Below, one piece after another: positions 27,758 to 37,128 of a DNA stretch of 64,000 nt (within the stretch, counting starts at the first letter, position 1; each line of letters opens with the position of its first letter). A model generated the notes under the pieces. It saw only the letters and a program-made list of their open reading frames with translations. It did not search any database and had not been told where the DNA came from. The stretch is from Metabacillus litoralis. GTDB taxonomy: Bacteria > Bacillota > Bacilli > Bacillales > Bacillaceae. The position numbers and the translations under genes are program-made. Where the stretch lies: positions 248,001 through 312,000 of the forward strand of contig NZ_VOQF01000007.1 of assembly GCF_007994985.1 (NCBI RefSeq), given 5' to 3'.

Positions 27758-30700
27758 TTATCTCTTTTGCAGAACAACATTTTCTTTTCCGAGTATCTTT
27801 ACTAAACCCTCCAAACATTCTTCAGATGGTGAGATGAAAAACTCACTAGGAAGTTTAACGGTTACCTTTTCTTTACCGTAATATACAAAAACAGGCGTAG
27901 TACCTTGAAAGTTTTTCAAATGTATTTTCACTTCAAGTAGTTTTTGTTGATCCATTGAATCTTTGTCGATTTTTATAAATAGTTTTGCTTTAGACTCTTC
28001 AGTTTTTATCTCATCAACAGCAACCATTTGATTGACAATAAACTGAAGTCGATCGTCACGCGTTTCCACCTTTCCTTCGAACAGAAAAATATGATTGAGT
28101 TTAAGCTCCTCACTATGTTTCATATACACTTGTGGAAATAACACTGCATCTACATCACCTGTTTCGTCTCCTATCATAATGAATGACATGTTATCGCCTT
28201 TTTTCGTCCTTATTGTTCGACTACTTACTATCATGGCTCCAACTGAGACCTTTTTATCAAGTTTTGAGGATAATTCCGATATATTTACTGCCCCTGATAA
28301 ATCAAATGTAGGACGATGGATTTCAACAGGATGACTCGAAAAATAAAATCCTAAAGCTTCTTTTTCAAACTTTAATTTTTCATCTATTTTAAATGGATCA
28401 ACTTCAATATATTTCGGCTTTAACATAAATTCATCATCTAAAAACAAGTCAAATTGATTATCATCAGCTGGTTTCATTAGCTCAGCATGTTCGATTGCAA
28501 CATCTAAGCTTGCTAATAACGTTGCTCGATCTTCTTCAAATTCATCCATTGCACCGGCAAAGATTAATTGCTCCATTGTTCGTCTCGTAACAATTTTCAT
28601 CGAAACTCGAATACAAAAATCAAATAAATCCGTGAAGCGTTTTTTCCTTCTTGCATGGAATATTTCTTTAATTGCAGAAACACCGACATTTTTAATTGCT
28701 GTTAAGCTAAAACGGATACTATTACCTTCAACAGAAAATCGATATTCACTTTTATTTATTGAAGGAGGTAGAATAGTCAATTCCTTTTGTTTAGCTTCTC
28801 TAACATATTGTGTAACTTTATCTTCATTTCCACTTACACTTGATAATAAAGCTGCAATAAAATAGATAGGATAATTAGCTTTTAAGTAAGCTAATTGATA
28901 GGAAATCATACTATAAGCAACCGCATGGCTTCTATTAAATCCATAATTAGCAAACTTGACAATCAAATCATAAATAGCATGACCTACCTGCTCACTATAT
29001 CCTTTCTTAATACAACCTGTTACAAAATGGACTCTCTCTTTATCTAGAATTTCTTTTTTCTTTTTTCCCACTGCTCTCCTTAATAAATCTGCTTCTCCTA
29101 AAGAAAAACCTGCAATTGTGGAAGCCAATTCCATAATCTGCTCTTGATACACAATTACACCATAGGTATTTCGTAAAATAGGTTCCAGTGCAGGGTGAAT
29201 AAGATCAATTTCACTTCTATTATGCTTACGATCTATGTAAATTGGAATATTCTCCATTGGACCAGGTCGATATAAAGCATTAACGGCTACAATATCTTCA
29301 AGATTGGTGGGTTTAAGACGCTTTAAAACACTTCTCATCCCCTCTGATTCAAGCTGAAATATACCTGTTGTATCACCATTTGCTAAAAGTTCAAATGTTT
29401 TTTGATCTTGGTAAGATATGTTCATTAAGTTTACAACTTGTCTTTCTCCACGTTGTATTGATTTTGTTATGTTTTCAATTAATGATAAATTTCTCAATCC
29501 TAAGAAGTCCATTTTTAATAACCCTAGTTCTTCTAAGAAATCCATTGAAAACTGTGTTAGATAAACATCTGTTTGACCTTCTTGGATTGGAACAATGCTT
29601 GTTAAAGGCTGATCACTTAGTACAACTCCTGCTGCATGTGTAGAAGTATGTCTTGGTAATCCTTCAACCTTCAAGGCTGTATCAATAATCTTATAAAATA
29701 ATGAATCTGAGTTAATAAGTTTTGTTAATGCTTGAGATTCTTTTAGGGCATCTGAAAGTAATATTCCAGGACGAGAAGGTACTAATTTTGAAAGAATATC
29801 GGTATCCTTTGGTGAAGCTCCCAGTACTCTTCCAACATCTCTTATAGCTGCTCTTGCTCCTAATGTACCAAATGTAATAATTTGTGCCACATGCATCTTT
29901 CCATACTTTTTTGCTACATAGTCAATAACTTCATCTCTTCTAGTGTCAGGAAAGTCAATATCTATATCAGGCATTGAAATTCGTTCAGGATTTAAAAAAC
30001 GCTCAAATAACAATTTATGTTTTATAGGATCTACATTTGTAATATTAAGAACATAAGACACAAGTGAACCAGCTGCAGATCCACGCCCAGGTCCTGTAAG
30101 GATATTATGTTCATGAGCATATTTCATAAAATCCCAAACAATCAAAAAGTAATCACTAAATTTCATTTTTTTTATTACTTCTAATTCATATGCCAATCTT
30201 TTTTTATAAACGAAATCATCTTCACAATTTTTTTCTGCCAATCCTTTTAGACATAATTCTGTTAAGAATTCATCAGCACTTTGTTTAGTTGCTGTCGGAA
30301 ATTTTGGTAACCGTGAAATTCCTAATTCAAGGTTCACTTCACAACGATTAGCGATATGAATCGTGTTCTCAAGCGCCTCAGGAAATTGTTCAAAGATGCT
30401 AACCATTTCCTTAGCAGACTTTAGATTATTTTCATGTAAATGATCTAGTTCATAAAGATCTTCTGAAAGCTTTTCATTATTCTTAATGGCTAATAAACAT
30501 TGTTGAGCAATAAAATCTTCTTTTTCTATATATGAAACATCATTTGTAGCAACTACTGGCACCCCTATTTTCTTGCTTAAAGAAATCGTTTCACTTGTAA
30601 AATCATCATTATGATTACTAGATTTTTGTAATCCTAAGTAAAATGAATTTTCACCAAAAATAGTCATATATTTTCGTATCACTTCAATTATTTTTTCATC

Positions 30701-31123
30701 TGTTTGTTCAAATTGATATTTTTCTACAAGTCCTTCGCTTTTGGGGCTTATTGCAATTAGTCCTTCACTGTAGCTTTTTAACCATCTTTCTGGGAGACCT
30801 TCAACAGATTTTGTTTGCAGAGCACTACTTATTTTAATTAAATTTCTGTAACCCTTATTATTCTCGGCTAACAATACTAAGGCTGTTGTTTGTTGTTCTT
30901 CGCTCGATTCATCTAAAACTTTAATTGTTAATCCTATAATTGGCTTAATTCCATTTTTTTTGCATAATTTATAAAACGGTACTGTTCCATACATTACTTG
31001 AAAATCTGTTAATGCCAATGCTTTAAAATTAAGGTCCTTCGCCTTGCTAACAAGTTTATCAAGTCTAACAGAACTTGTTAGAAGACTATATGCGCTTTTC
31101 ACTTGAAGATGTACAAAAGGCAA
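27758..31123 (-). CDS. dnaE: DNA polymerase III alpha subunit DnaE
   Basis: Replicative polymerase; in Bacillus DnaE extends primers on the lagging strand before hand-off to PolC. 1121 residues. The N-terminal PHP domain starts FVHLQVKSAYSLL; the catalytic palm carries MPDIDIDFPDTRRDEVIDY; GRGSAAGSLVSYVL and YVIVYQEQIM-like segments follow; the OB fold lies in the last 200 residues (VGAMIVSSRTIRTKKG). The start TTG has AGGGGGGAG upstream. It is divergent from ytrH-ytrI, as in B. subtilis. Confidence 0.96.
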   Translation of the reverse strand: MPFVHLQVKSAYSLLTSSVRLDKLVSKAKDLNFKALALTDFQVMYGTVPFYKLCKKNGIKPIIGLTIKVLDESSEEQQTTALVLLAENNKGYRNLIKISSALQTKSVEGLPERWLKSYSEGLIAISPKSEGLVEKYQFEQTDEKIIEVIRKYMTIFGENSFYLGLQKSSNHNDDFTSETISLSKKIGVPVVATNDVSYIEKEDFIAQQCLLAIKNNEKLSEDLYELDHLHENNLKSAKEMVSIFEQFPEALENTIHIANRCEVNLELGISRLPKFPTATKQSADEFLTELCLKGLAEKNCEDDFVYKKRLAYELEVIKKMKFSDYFLIVWDFMKYAHEHNILTGPGRGSAAGSLVSYVLNITNVDPIKHKLLFERFLNPERISMPDIDIDFPDTRRDEVIDYVAKKYGKMHVAQIITFGTLGARAAIRDVGRVLGASPKDTDILSKLVPSRPGILLSDALKESQALTKLINSDSLFYKIIDTALKVEGLPRHTSTHAAGVVLSDQPLTSIVPIQEGQTDVYLTQFSMDFLEELGLLKMDFLGLRNLSLIENITKSIQRGERQVVNLMNISYQDQKTFELLANGDTTGIFQLESEGMRSVLKRLKPTNLEDIVAVNALYRPGPMENIPIYIDRKHNRSEIDLIHPALEPILRNTYGVIVYQEQIMELASTIAGFSLGEADLLRRAVGKKKKEILDKERVHFVTGCIKKGYSEQVGHAIYDLIVKFANYGFNRSHAVAYSMISYQLAYLKANYPIYFIAALLSSVSGNEDKVTQYVREAKQKELTILPPSINKSEYRFSVEGNSIRFSLTAIKNVGVSAIKEIFHARRKKRFTDLFDFCIRVSMKIVTRRTMEQLIFAGAMDEFEEDRATLLASLDVAIEHAELMKPADDNQFDLFLDDEFMLKPKYIEVDPFKIDEKLKFEKEALGFYFSSHPVEIHRPTFDLSGAVNISELSSKLDKKVSVGAMIVSSRTIRTKKGDNMSFIMIGDETGDVDAVLFPQVYMKHSEELKLNHIFLFEGKVETRDDRLQFIVNQMVAVDEIKTEESKAKLFIKIDKDSMDQQKLLEVKIHLKNFQGTTPVFVYYGKEKVTVKLPSEFFISPSEECLEGLVKILGKENVVLQKR

Positions 31124-31195
31124 AAGTCTCCCCCCTTTTCAATTTACTTCATCATTTATGTAAACGTAGCTGTGCGTTGAATTTGTGTTTAAAGT

Positions 31196-31237
31196 ATTAC
31201 AAAGTGCTAAAAATCAACATTAAGCATTAATAATGCC
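31196..31237. repeat. Single end of the MITE-like element
   Basis: AAAATCAACATTAAGCATTA then ATGCC resembles the right end of the copy at 3130-3444 (AAAATCAACATTAAGCTTTA). Only one end is recognisable. Confidence 0.4.
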
Positions 31238-31367
31238 TTTACTTTCACTCAAGCAATATAAGTAATTGAATAATTCTACTACTGACTACCACCATACTAT
31301 ATGTCTACATTCCATTATATTCTGAGATTTTTAAGAGCACAAATAAGAGGTTTAAAAATAAAACAAA

Positions 31368-31396
31368 ACATACTTAAAATAGGTCGTCCATATATA
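31368..31396 (+). promoter_or_regulatory. SigE-like sporulation promoter for ytrH-ytrI
   Basis: ACATACT (31368-31374), 14 nt, then CATATATA (31389-31396), compared with the SigE consensus KMATATT-N14-15-CATACAMT. The fit is partial but the spacing is right, and ytrH-ytrI belong to the SigE set in B. subtilis. Confidence 0.5.
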
Positions 31397-31418
31397 TAGA
31401 AAGAGGAGGTTGATCAAT

Positions 31419-31754
31419 ATGGACAAAGAAGCTTTTATACCGGCATTTATTCATAGCTATTTTATAGCACTAGGAGTAATTTTAGGTGGTACTTTAATAG
31501 GTGCAATTGGCGCCTTTTTAGCAGGTGAACCACCGTTAACAAAAATGTTTGAATTTGCTAACAGGTTAAAAATTTGGGCCCTGGTTGCTGCAATCGGAGG
31601 AACTTTTGATGCATTTTATAGTTTTGAAAGAGGCATTTTCCAAGGTGAAACACGTGATATCATAAAACAGGTTTTATTGATTGTATCGGCGATGGGTGGC
31701 GCACAAACTGGATGGCATTTAATTGCTTGGTTAACACAGGAGCATATTTCATGA
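31419..31754 (+). CDS. ytrH: Sporulation membrane protein YtrH
   Basis: A 111-residue membrane protein with three hydrophobic segments: FIHSYFIALGVILGGTLIG, LKIWALVAAIGGTFDAFYSF and a C-terminal stretch around VLLIVSAMGGAQTG. In B. subtilis YtrH is made in the mother cell under SigE and affects sporulation efficiency. The ATG at 31419 follows AGGAGG at 9 nt; an in-frame TTG three codons earlier is too close. It overlaps ytrI by 4 nt (ATGA). Confidence 0.87.
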   Translation: MDKEAFIPAFIHSYFIALGVILGGTLIGAIGAFLAGEPPLTKMFEFANRLKIWALVAAIGGTFDAFYSFERGIFQGETRDIIKQVLLIVSAMGGAQTGWHLIAWLTQEHIS

Positions 31755-32260
31755 GAATTCCACCACATTATCAGCAACCATCATGGCAGCGTTTTTTTGC
31801 AGGTGTCGCAATTGGAGCGATTATTAGCTGGGGTGTTTTTTTATTTATTTTTGGTGTTGTTCAAGAAAAACAAAGCACAGAAATTGAAGAACAGCGCACA
31901 ACAATTAAAGAATTAATAAAGAAAGGAGAAATTTACCAACAGGAATATAGTAAATTAAATAAAGAAGCACAAAAGAAGCTTACAGTTCAAGAGCTAAATA
32001 TTGATTTAACAAATGGTGATAAATATCACTTGAAAGAATTTAAGGTGAAAAATATTGAAGATAAAGTCAAAAATGAATTAGCAGATATTGTGATCGCAAA
32101 AGATATTGAAAGTATTAATTCTAACCACCTTTTAATTGAGAGAATGATTGAAAACCTTCCTATAAAACTTGAAGATGGGAATAAGTATAAGCTAAATATG
32201 ACTAAATTTATGTTACATACAACTCTTTCCATTGAAATTGAAATTTCATTTTCTGACTGA
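31751..32260 (+). CDS. ytrI: Sporulation membrane protein YtrI
   Basis: 169 residues. MRIPPHYQQPSWQRFFAGVA is followed by one membrane segment (GAIISWGVFLFIFGVV, about residues 22-37) and a Glu/Lys-rich region likely to form a coiled coil (about 42-75), then an extracytoplasmic domain. The B. subtilis homologue is a SigE-dependent sporulation protein. ATGA overlap with ytrH and AGGAG 10 nt upstream indicate translational coupling. No clear terminator follows. Confidence 0.83.
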   Translation: MRIPPHYQQPSWQRFFAGVAIGAIISWGVFLFIFGVVQEKQSTEIEEQRTTIKELIKKGEIYQQEYSKLNKEAQKKLTVQELNIDLTNGDKYHLKEFKVKNIEDKVKNELADIVIAKDIESINSNHLLIERMIENLPIKLEDGNKYKLNMTKFMLHTTLSIEIEISFSD

Positions 32261-32960
32261 CTTATTGACCTCATCGTTTTATTTTACAAATCCCCTATGT
32301 TCTATGAATGTTTTTTCACACCTGCTAAACTTCGCAGCTTATTTCTGTCACAGGCATTCGCTTTCCCGGGGTAAAAAAAAGGTTACTTTTCCCCTCAGAA
32401 ATGCTCCTCGAAAGCTTAGCACCTGTGGGATCTATCTTTAAACACTATCCCACAGGAGTAACATATTGTCCATCTCAATTCAACGTTTAACATAGTCAAC
32501 AATTTAGTAAAATAATTTAGAATATAAAGTTTAAATTTAACAATTTTATGTAAATGTTAAGAAATCTATCGCAATTTCTGATTTTTTTGATAAAATAGAA
32601 ATAGGAAAAACAAGGAAAATACTTCTTACTTTTCCTCTCCTTCGTTTAACATCAAAACATCACCGTCATTTTAGTTTTGCACTTTCTTATTCACTGCCTT
32701 GTTTTATCATTTACATCATACTATTTCCTTATTGTAGAATTCGAAAAGGTACATCACTCTTCAATTACCACCAATTTGAGATGTAGATGTGTTCGTCCAC
32801 TTTACACAACAAGTCAATTAATTCTACTGAGGAGACATTTACAAACTTACTAGGGAGAATCTATTTCTAATATTCTTTTCAAGGAGAAGTTCATACCTTG
32901 GCTTTGAATTAACAGAAGGATTTTTCAGAAGAAAATTAATGATAAATTGGAGGGATTACC
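32261..32960. other. 700-nt intergenic region with repeat remnant
   Basis: Holds the truncated interspersed element at 32320-32497. GGAAAA (32614 region) and TTTTCC form a short hairpin, and TGATAAAAT near 32589 is an extended -10-like sequence that could drive the small gene at 32961. I see no coding potential in the rest. Confidence 0.4.
32320..32497. repeat. Truncated copy of the MITE-like element
   Basis: CACAGGCATTCGCTTTCCC (32349-32367) is almost identical to the interior of the copy at 3130-3444, and GCACCTGTGGGATCT near 32420 parallels its GCGCCTGTGGGGTCT. The right boundary GTTTAACATAGTC matches the inverted end. Interior length is reduced. Confidence 0.6.
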
Positions 32961-33149
32961 ATGTATATCTTGAATCATCGAAAACTTGCTCAAGAAAAAC
33001 TAGAAACGATTAAAAGAGGATTTTCCGCATATGAAGAATCACCTGAAATTGCTGATTTAATAAAAAGAGAAATCCGTGTGCTTCAGCTCGATGTTTATGA
33101 AGATGCCACAGAATTTGGTTTTTGGTTTATTCCCAACAAAGAAAGGTAA
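32961..33149 (+). CDS. Small conserved-looking protein of unknown function
   Basis: 62 residues starting MYILNHRKLAQEKLETIKRG, hydrophilic, probably two helices (about 5-20 and 28-48), ending in an aromatic-rich segment (DATEFGFWFIPNKE). No signal peptide or cysteine. GGAGG lies 7 nt before the ATG, which makes translation likely. B. subtilis has a small protein gene (ytzJ) in about this position; I cannot confirm homology. It is convergent with nrnA. Confidence 0.65.
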   Translation: MYILNHRKLAQEKLETIKRGFSAYEESPEIADLIKREIRVLQLDVYEDATEFGFWFIPNKER

Positions 33150-33246
33150 GCGTTATCAACATATACCGCAAGCATACTCCTACTTCAGAAACTTCAACTA
33201 AATTATAAAGTTTCACAAAAAAGCTTACTACAATTCCCCACTTGCA

Positions 33247-33272
33247 AAAGGTTCGGAAGAAAGTTCCGAACC
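33247..33272 (-). terminator. Terminator after nrnA
   Basis: GGTTCGGAA (33250-33258) and TTCCGAACC (33264-33272) form a perfect 9-bp stem, followed by TTTT on the minus strand. Confidence 0.82.
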
Positions 33273-33289
33273 ACAATTACATAATAAGA

Positions 33290-34228
33290 TTAGACCTGCT
33301 GACAGAGGAGATCTAAATCTTTTAATACCATATCTACTTCATCCCAGCTATATACTGATGCACCTGAAGCTAATGGGTGGCCTCCACCATTATACTTCTT
33401 AGCGAGTTGGTTAATAACTATATCTTTTGAGCGTAATCTTACACGTATTTGACTTGATTCTTCTACAAAGAATGCCCAGGCTCTTACACCTTCAATATTT
33501 CCAAGAATGCTTACTAACTGAGATGCTTCTGACGGTGTTACATTATACTTTGCTAACATCTCTTTTGTAATATTCATATGTGCTGAGCCATAAGAAGTTA
33601 AATTAAAGTTTTGCAGCACATATCCACTTAATTGAGCTACGTTCCTTTTGGTTTTATATAGCTCATCATATAGTGGTGCTGGTTTAATTCCCTCAGATAT
33701 TAAAGCACTTGCATATTGAAATGTCTTTTCTGTTGTGCTTGGAAAAAGAAAGCGTCCTGTGTCCCCTACAATGCCTGCATACAATAACTCAGCAGCTTTT
33801 GTAGATAATACTAGACCTTGGTCTTTTCCAGCTAAATATAACTCATAAATCATTTCACTTGTAGCACTTGCTTCTGTGTCCACCCATAAAATATCTCCAT
33901 ATTGATCATCATTAGGATGGTGATCAATTTTTATTAGTGACTTACCAGTGTTGTACCGCTTATCACTTACACGAGCCTGATTTGCAGTATCACATACAAT
34001 AACTAATGCCTCATTGTATACGTCATCTGGAACAACATCCATTTTATAAAGAAATTCTAATGAAGGTTCTGTTTCACCCACTACATATATATTCTTATTT
34101 GGAAAAGATGTTTTTAAGATTTCTGCTAAACCACATTGAGATCCATATGCATCAGGATCAGGTCTAACATGACGATGGATGATTATTGTTGAATTCTGTA
34201 CGATTGTATCTATAATTTGTTGTTTCAT
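33290..34228 (-). CDS. nrnA: NanoRNase / 3',5'-bisphosphate nucleotidase NrnA (YtqI)
   Basis: DHH-DHHA1 phosphoesterase that degrades RNA oligonucleotides of 2-5 nt and removes the 3' phosphate from pAp. DHH motifs: IIIHRHVRPDPDAYGS with the first metal ligands, VIVCDTAN, and IDHHPND. The DHHA1 domain ends with YNGGGHPLASGA, which binds the substrate. 312 residues as in B. subtilis. Two ATG codons are adjacent; the second (34228) is 6 nt from AGGAG. It is divergent from ytpI. Confidence 0.93.
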   Translation of the reverse strand: MKQQIIDTIVQNSTIIIHRHVRPDPDAYGSQCGLAEILKTSFPNKNIYVVGETEPSLEFLYKMDVVPDDVYNEALVIVCDTANQARVSDKRYNTGKSLIKIDHHPNDDQYGDILWVDTEASATSEMIYELYLAGKDQGLVLSTKAAELLYAGIVGDTGRFLFPSTTEKTFQYASALISEGIKPAPLYDELYKTKRNVAQLSGYVLQNFNLTSYGSAHMNITKEMLAKYNVTPSEASQLVSILGNIEGVRAWAFFVEESSQIRVRLRSKDIVINQLAKKYNGGGHPLASGASVYSWDEVDMVLKDLDLLCQQV

Positions 34229-34231
34229 CAT

Positions 34232-34547
34232 ATTCTCCTTTGCTCTCTATAACAATTATTAAAGCATAAATAAAGACATTTAAAAAGAAAGAACAATCAG
34301 TTTTTTTAAAAAAAAGTTGTTTATCATTTACTATTAGGATAAGTCCTTCAACATCCGTTCATCAATAAGGGCCTATCCATGCTCAATCGAACCATTAACT
34401 TTAAACTATTTAGAGGATGATCAATAGACTTTTAGAAACAGGACGTAAAAAAATAGATTTTCCCTAATGAAATGTTAAAATAGAGTTGGAACATTTAGAT
34501 CTGATTTATATATTAATTAATTCTTACACGATCTCGGAGGTTGTTTT
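34232..34547. other. Divergent intergenic region nrnA/ytpI
   Basis: 316 nt, AT-rich. GTTAAAAT near 34477 could be the -10 of ytpI, but no good -35 is present. CAGTTTTTTTAAAAAAAAGTTG (34302-34320 region) is a run of T followed by A without terminator shape. Nothing else is recognisable. Confidence 0.3.
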
Positions 34548-34847
34548 ATGCCAGTATTTGTTTTCTTTATTGTTGTTTCAATTGCTTTTTATGTATTTTA
34601 TAAAATGAAAGCATATAGATCTAAGAATCAGTTGGAAAAACGATGGATGTCTGCTAAATCTAGTATTGCTTTAGGTATATTTGTAGCATCGTTTGGAGCT
34701 AATCAAATGTTTTTGTTTCGTTCAACCTTAGCATTTGTTATTGGAATGATCTTCATCATTTTAGGTCTCGCAAGCGCATGGGCTGGTTATCGTGCTTATA
34801 AACACTTTTTACCACAAATAATTAAAGAAGCTGGGCAGCAGAAATAA
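34548..34847 (+). CDS. ytpI: YtpI-like membrane protein
   Basis: 99 residues with three hydrophobic segments: FVFFIVVSIAFYVFY (4-18), SIALGIFVASFGANQMFLF (38-56) and TLAFVIGMIFIILGLASAW (60-78). KRWMSAKSSIALG in the middle is reminiscent of B. subtilis YtpI, which occupies the same position beside nrnA and ytoI. Function unknown. The ribosome binding site is CGGAGG, 8 nt from the ATG. Confidence 0.78.
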   Translation: MPVFVFFIVVSIAFYVFYKMKAYRSKNQLEKRWMSAKSSIALGIFVASFGANQMFLFRSTLAFVIGMIFIILGLASAWAGYRAYKHFLPQIIKEAGQQK

Positions 34848-34854
34848 AGAACTT

Positions 34855-34906
34855 TTAAAGCACGAAGAACCTCCAAGTAAACTTGAGGGGGCTCTTCGTG
34901 CTTTAA
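34855..34906. terminator. Bidirectional terminator between ytpI and ytoI
   Basis: TTAAAGCACGAAGA (34855-34868) and TCTTCGTGCTTTAA (34893-34906) are perfect 14-bp arms; CCTCC/GGGGG extends the stem in the loop region. It serves both converging genes. Confidence 0.85.
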
Positions 34907-34922
34907 TATGTTTCCACCTTTT

Positions 34923-36239
34923 TTAGCGCTCAATTAATTGAACCATCATCATAGCTTTTCCAACTACCGCTCCATCACTATATGCTTCAATGTCAATCTT
35001 TCCGAATTTACGTCCTACTTCCAATATTTTCGGATGAATTTCAAGCATTGTTTCCATTTGGACAGGCTTTATAAAATAGATGGTTATATTTTCAACAATA
35101 ATATCGCCTTTTTTTTGAGCTCGCAGATAACGATTAACTGCTTCTGTAACTAGAGTTGTAAACACACCATACGAAATCGTTCCAAGATGGTTGGTCATTT
35201 GTGGACTTACCTCACACCTAAAGACACTACTTCTTTTTGAATCATCTTCGATCGTGACAAATTGATTTGTCACGATATCATCTATTTTTTCACCAATCTG
35301 CGGCTGACGCTGAATCATCTGAAGTGCTTTTAAAACATCTTGACGGCTAATCATGCCTTGCAGCCTATTTTGTTGATCAACTACAGGAAGAACCTCAATA
35401 CCTTCCCATACCATCATTTGTGCAGCTGAAGCAACAGAGGTTTTGCCAATTACCGTGATAGGACTTTTTGTCATAACCTTTTCAATGATTGTTTCATGAT
35501 CATAGCCCATAATATCCTTTGAAGTAACAATACCTTGTACCTTCATGTTTTGATCAATTACTGGAAAACGACCATGTCCAGTTTCATAATTATGTTGATA
35601 CCAAGTTGCAATATTATCACTTGTATATAAGCAAATTGTTTTATCAACAGGAGTTAAAATATCTTCAACCTGCACAATTTCCTTTTTGATAAGCTGATCA
35701 TAAATAGCTCTATTAATCATCGTACCAACCGTAAATGTATCATAGCTTGTTGAAATAACTGGTAATTCCAGTTCATCCGCAAGTTTTTTTACATGATCTT
35801 CTGTATCAAAGCCACCTGTAATTAACACAGCCGCTCCTGCTTCAAGAGCATATTGATGAGCATTTGTACGGTTACCAACTATTAATAAATTACCAGCACC
35901 TGTATATCTCATCATTGCCTCTAGCTTCATAGCACCAATAACAAACTTATTTAATGTTTTATGTAATCCTGTTCTTCCACCTAAAACCTGTCCATCAACA
36001 ATATTAACAACCTCTGCAAATGTTAATTTCTCAAAGTTTTCTTTTTTCTTAGTTTCAATTCTTATCGTGCCAACACGTTCTATTGTACTAACATACCCTT
36101 TGTTTTCTGCTTCCTTAATTGCTCTGTAAGCAGTTCCTTCACTCACATTAATTTCCTTTGCAATTTGACGTACAGAGATCTTTTCACCAACAGAAAGTGA
36201 AGTAATATATTGTAAAATTTGCTCATGCTTTGTAGCCAA
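34923..36239 (-). CDS. ytoI: YtoI: HTH, DRTGG, CBS pair and hotdog domain protein
   Basis: 438-residue cytoplasmic multidomain protein. Residues 1-60 form a helix-turn-helix (EKISVRQIAKEINVSEGTAYRAIKEAE). About 70-185 fits a DRTGG domain (GGRTGLHKTLNKFVIGAM). About 190-310 holds two CBS motifs (GRFPVIDQNMKVQGIVTSKD, GIEVLPVVDQQNRLQGMISR), which bind adenosyl ligands in other proteins. The last 100 residues have a hotdog thioesterase-like fold (NHLGTISYGVFTTLVTEAVNRYL). A ligand-sensing regulator is plausible, but target and ligand are unknown. Start TTG, with GGGTGATG upstream. Confidence 0.85.
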   Translation of the reverse strand: MATKHEQILQYITSLSVGEKISVRQIAKEINVSEGTAYRAIKEAENKGYVSTIERVGTIRIETKKKENFEKLTFAEVVNIVDGQVLGGRTGLHKTLNKFVIGAMKLEAMMRYTGAGNLLIVGNRTNAHQYALEAGAAVLITGGFDTEDHVKKLADELELPVISTSYDTFTVGTMINRAIYDQLIKKEIVQVEDILTPVDKTICLYTSDNIATWYQHNYETGHGRFPVIDQNMKVQGIVTSKDIMGYDHETIIEKVMTKSPITVIGKTSVASAAQMMVWEGIEVLPVVDQQNRLQGMISRQDVLKALQMIQRQPQIGEKIDDIVTNQFVTIEDDSKRSSVFRCEVSPQMTNHLGTISYGVFTTLVTEAVNRYLRAQKKGDIIVENITIYFIKPVQMETMLEIHPKILEVGRKFGKIDIEAYSDGAVVGKAMMMVQLIER

Positions 36240-36388
36240 GCTTCATCACCCTTTATAATAGTGAATTCATTTTTTAGTTCTATAATAGATTAGTTATATA
36301 ATTAGAAATATGAACGAACAACTAAATGTTATAGGACTATTTAAGTAACTAGAATCCACTATTATTATATAGGTCAAGGAAACTTATA

Positions 36389-36628
36389 TCAACGCATCAT
36401 TTGACGTTGTCTCTTCTTCTGAAGAGATTGCTTGTACGATTGCTTTACACTAACAGCTTTTTTTGGACGATATAAATAATGCGCAAAATTACCTCCGATA
36501 ACGAAGATCGCTAAACATAGCCAGCTCATAGCAAAAACAGTTTGCATTTGGTTACCTGATAATGTGATTTGCTGAAGTCCATAATAAAGCATGATCAAGG
36601 CAATCAATGCATACAATAAATTTTTCAA
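36389..36628 (-). CDS. Small membrane protein of unknown function
   Basis: About 79 residues with two hydrophobic segments (LLYALIALIMLYYGLQ near 4-19; FAMSWLCLAIFVIGGNFAHYL near 32-52) and a very basic C-terminal tail (KQSYKQSLQKKRQRQMMR). A hairpin with a cytoplasmic basic tail is likely. There is no ATG; TTG at 36628 is 9 nt after AAAGGA, and a second TTG at 36634 is closer. I do not recognise the family. Confidence 0.6.
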   Translation of the reverse strand: MKNLLYALIALIMLYYGLQQITLSGNQMQTVFAMSWLCLAIFVIGGNFAHYLYRPKKAVSVKQSYKQSLQKKRQRQMMR

Positions 36629-37128
36629 ATGCAATCATCCTTTCAAATCTTTTCTATAATTCAATTTATGCATGTACAATAAAAAAAAGAAGCGAATGCA
36701 AAAAGAACAGCTGCTGATTTGGGTAAAAAATCGAAATATATTTCCCTAATAAATCATGCTCATTAAAAAATTGGGCATATATAGATATTTAAAAAATGAG
36801 GGGAATTCCTGAGATAATAAGAAGGGTGTAAGAAGAACAAACAAAAATCTTCAACGAGCATTTTGAATTTAAACCACAGCAATAATCTAGCTATTAGAGG
36901 ATAAGTATATAAAAACTTAGTGAAATAGAAAGAAGTCACTTGATTCCTGCGGGGTTTGCGTTAAAAGCAAAAGTAACTAAGAGAAAACAGATTATACTTA
37001 AAAAGCTGCTGAATTCATCAACAGCTTTTTTTACAGGTTACTCAATTTCTATGTGGTTTTTATTATGAAACAATACACGTTGTGCGCACTAACAAACAGA
37101 TCCGTTATAGTTGTTATATGCATACAGA
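36629..37128. other. 500-nt region between a small membrane gene and ytkL
   Basis: Contains the hairpin at 37000-37032. TTGATTCCTGCGGGGTTTGCG (36939-36958 region) resembles a fragment of the interior of the interspersed element. No gene is evident. Confidence 0.4.
37000..37032. terminator. Terminator after ytkL, with a stronger T-run on the plus strand
   Basis: AAAAGCTG (37001-37008) and CAGCTTTT (37022-37029), with TGA/TCA extending the stem after one mismatch. On the minus strand five T follow, serving ytkL; on the plus strand seven T follow, although no plus-strand gene is recognised upstream. Confidence 0.7.
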
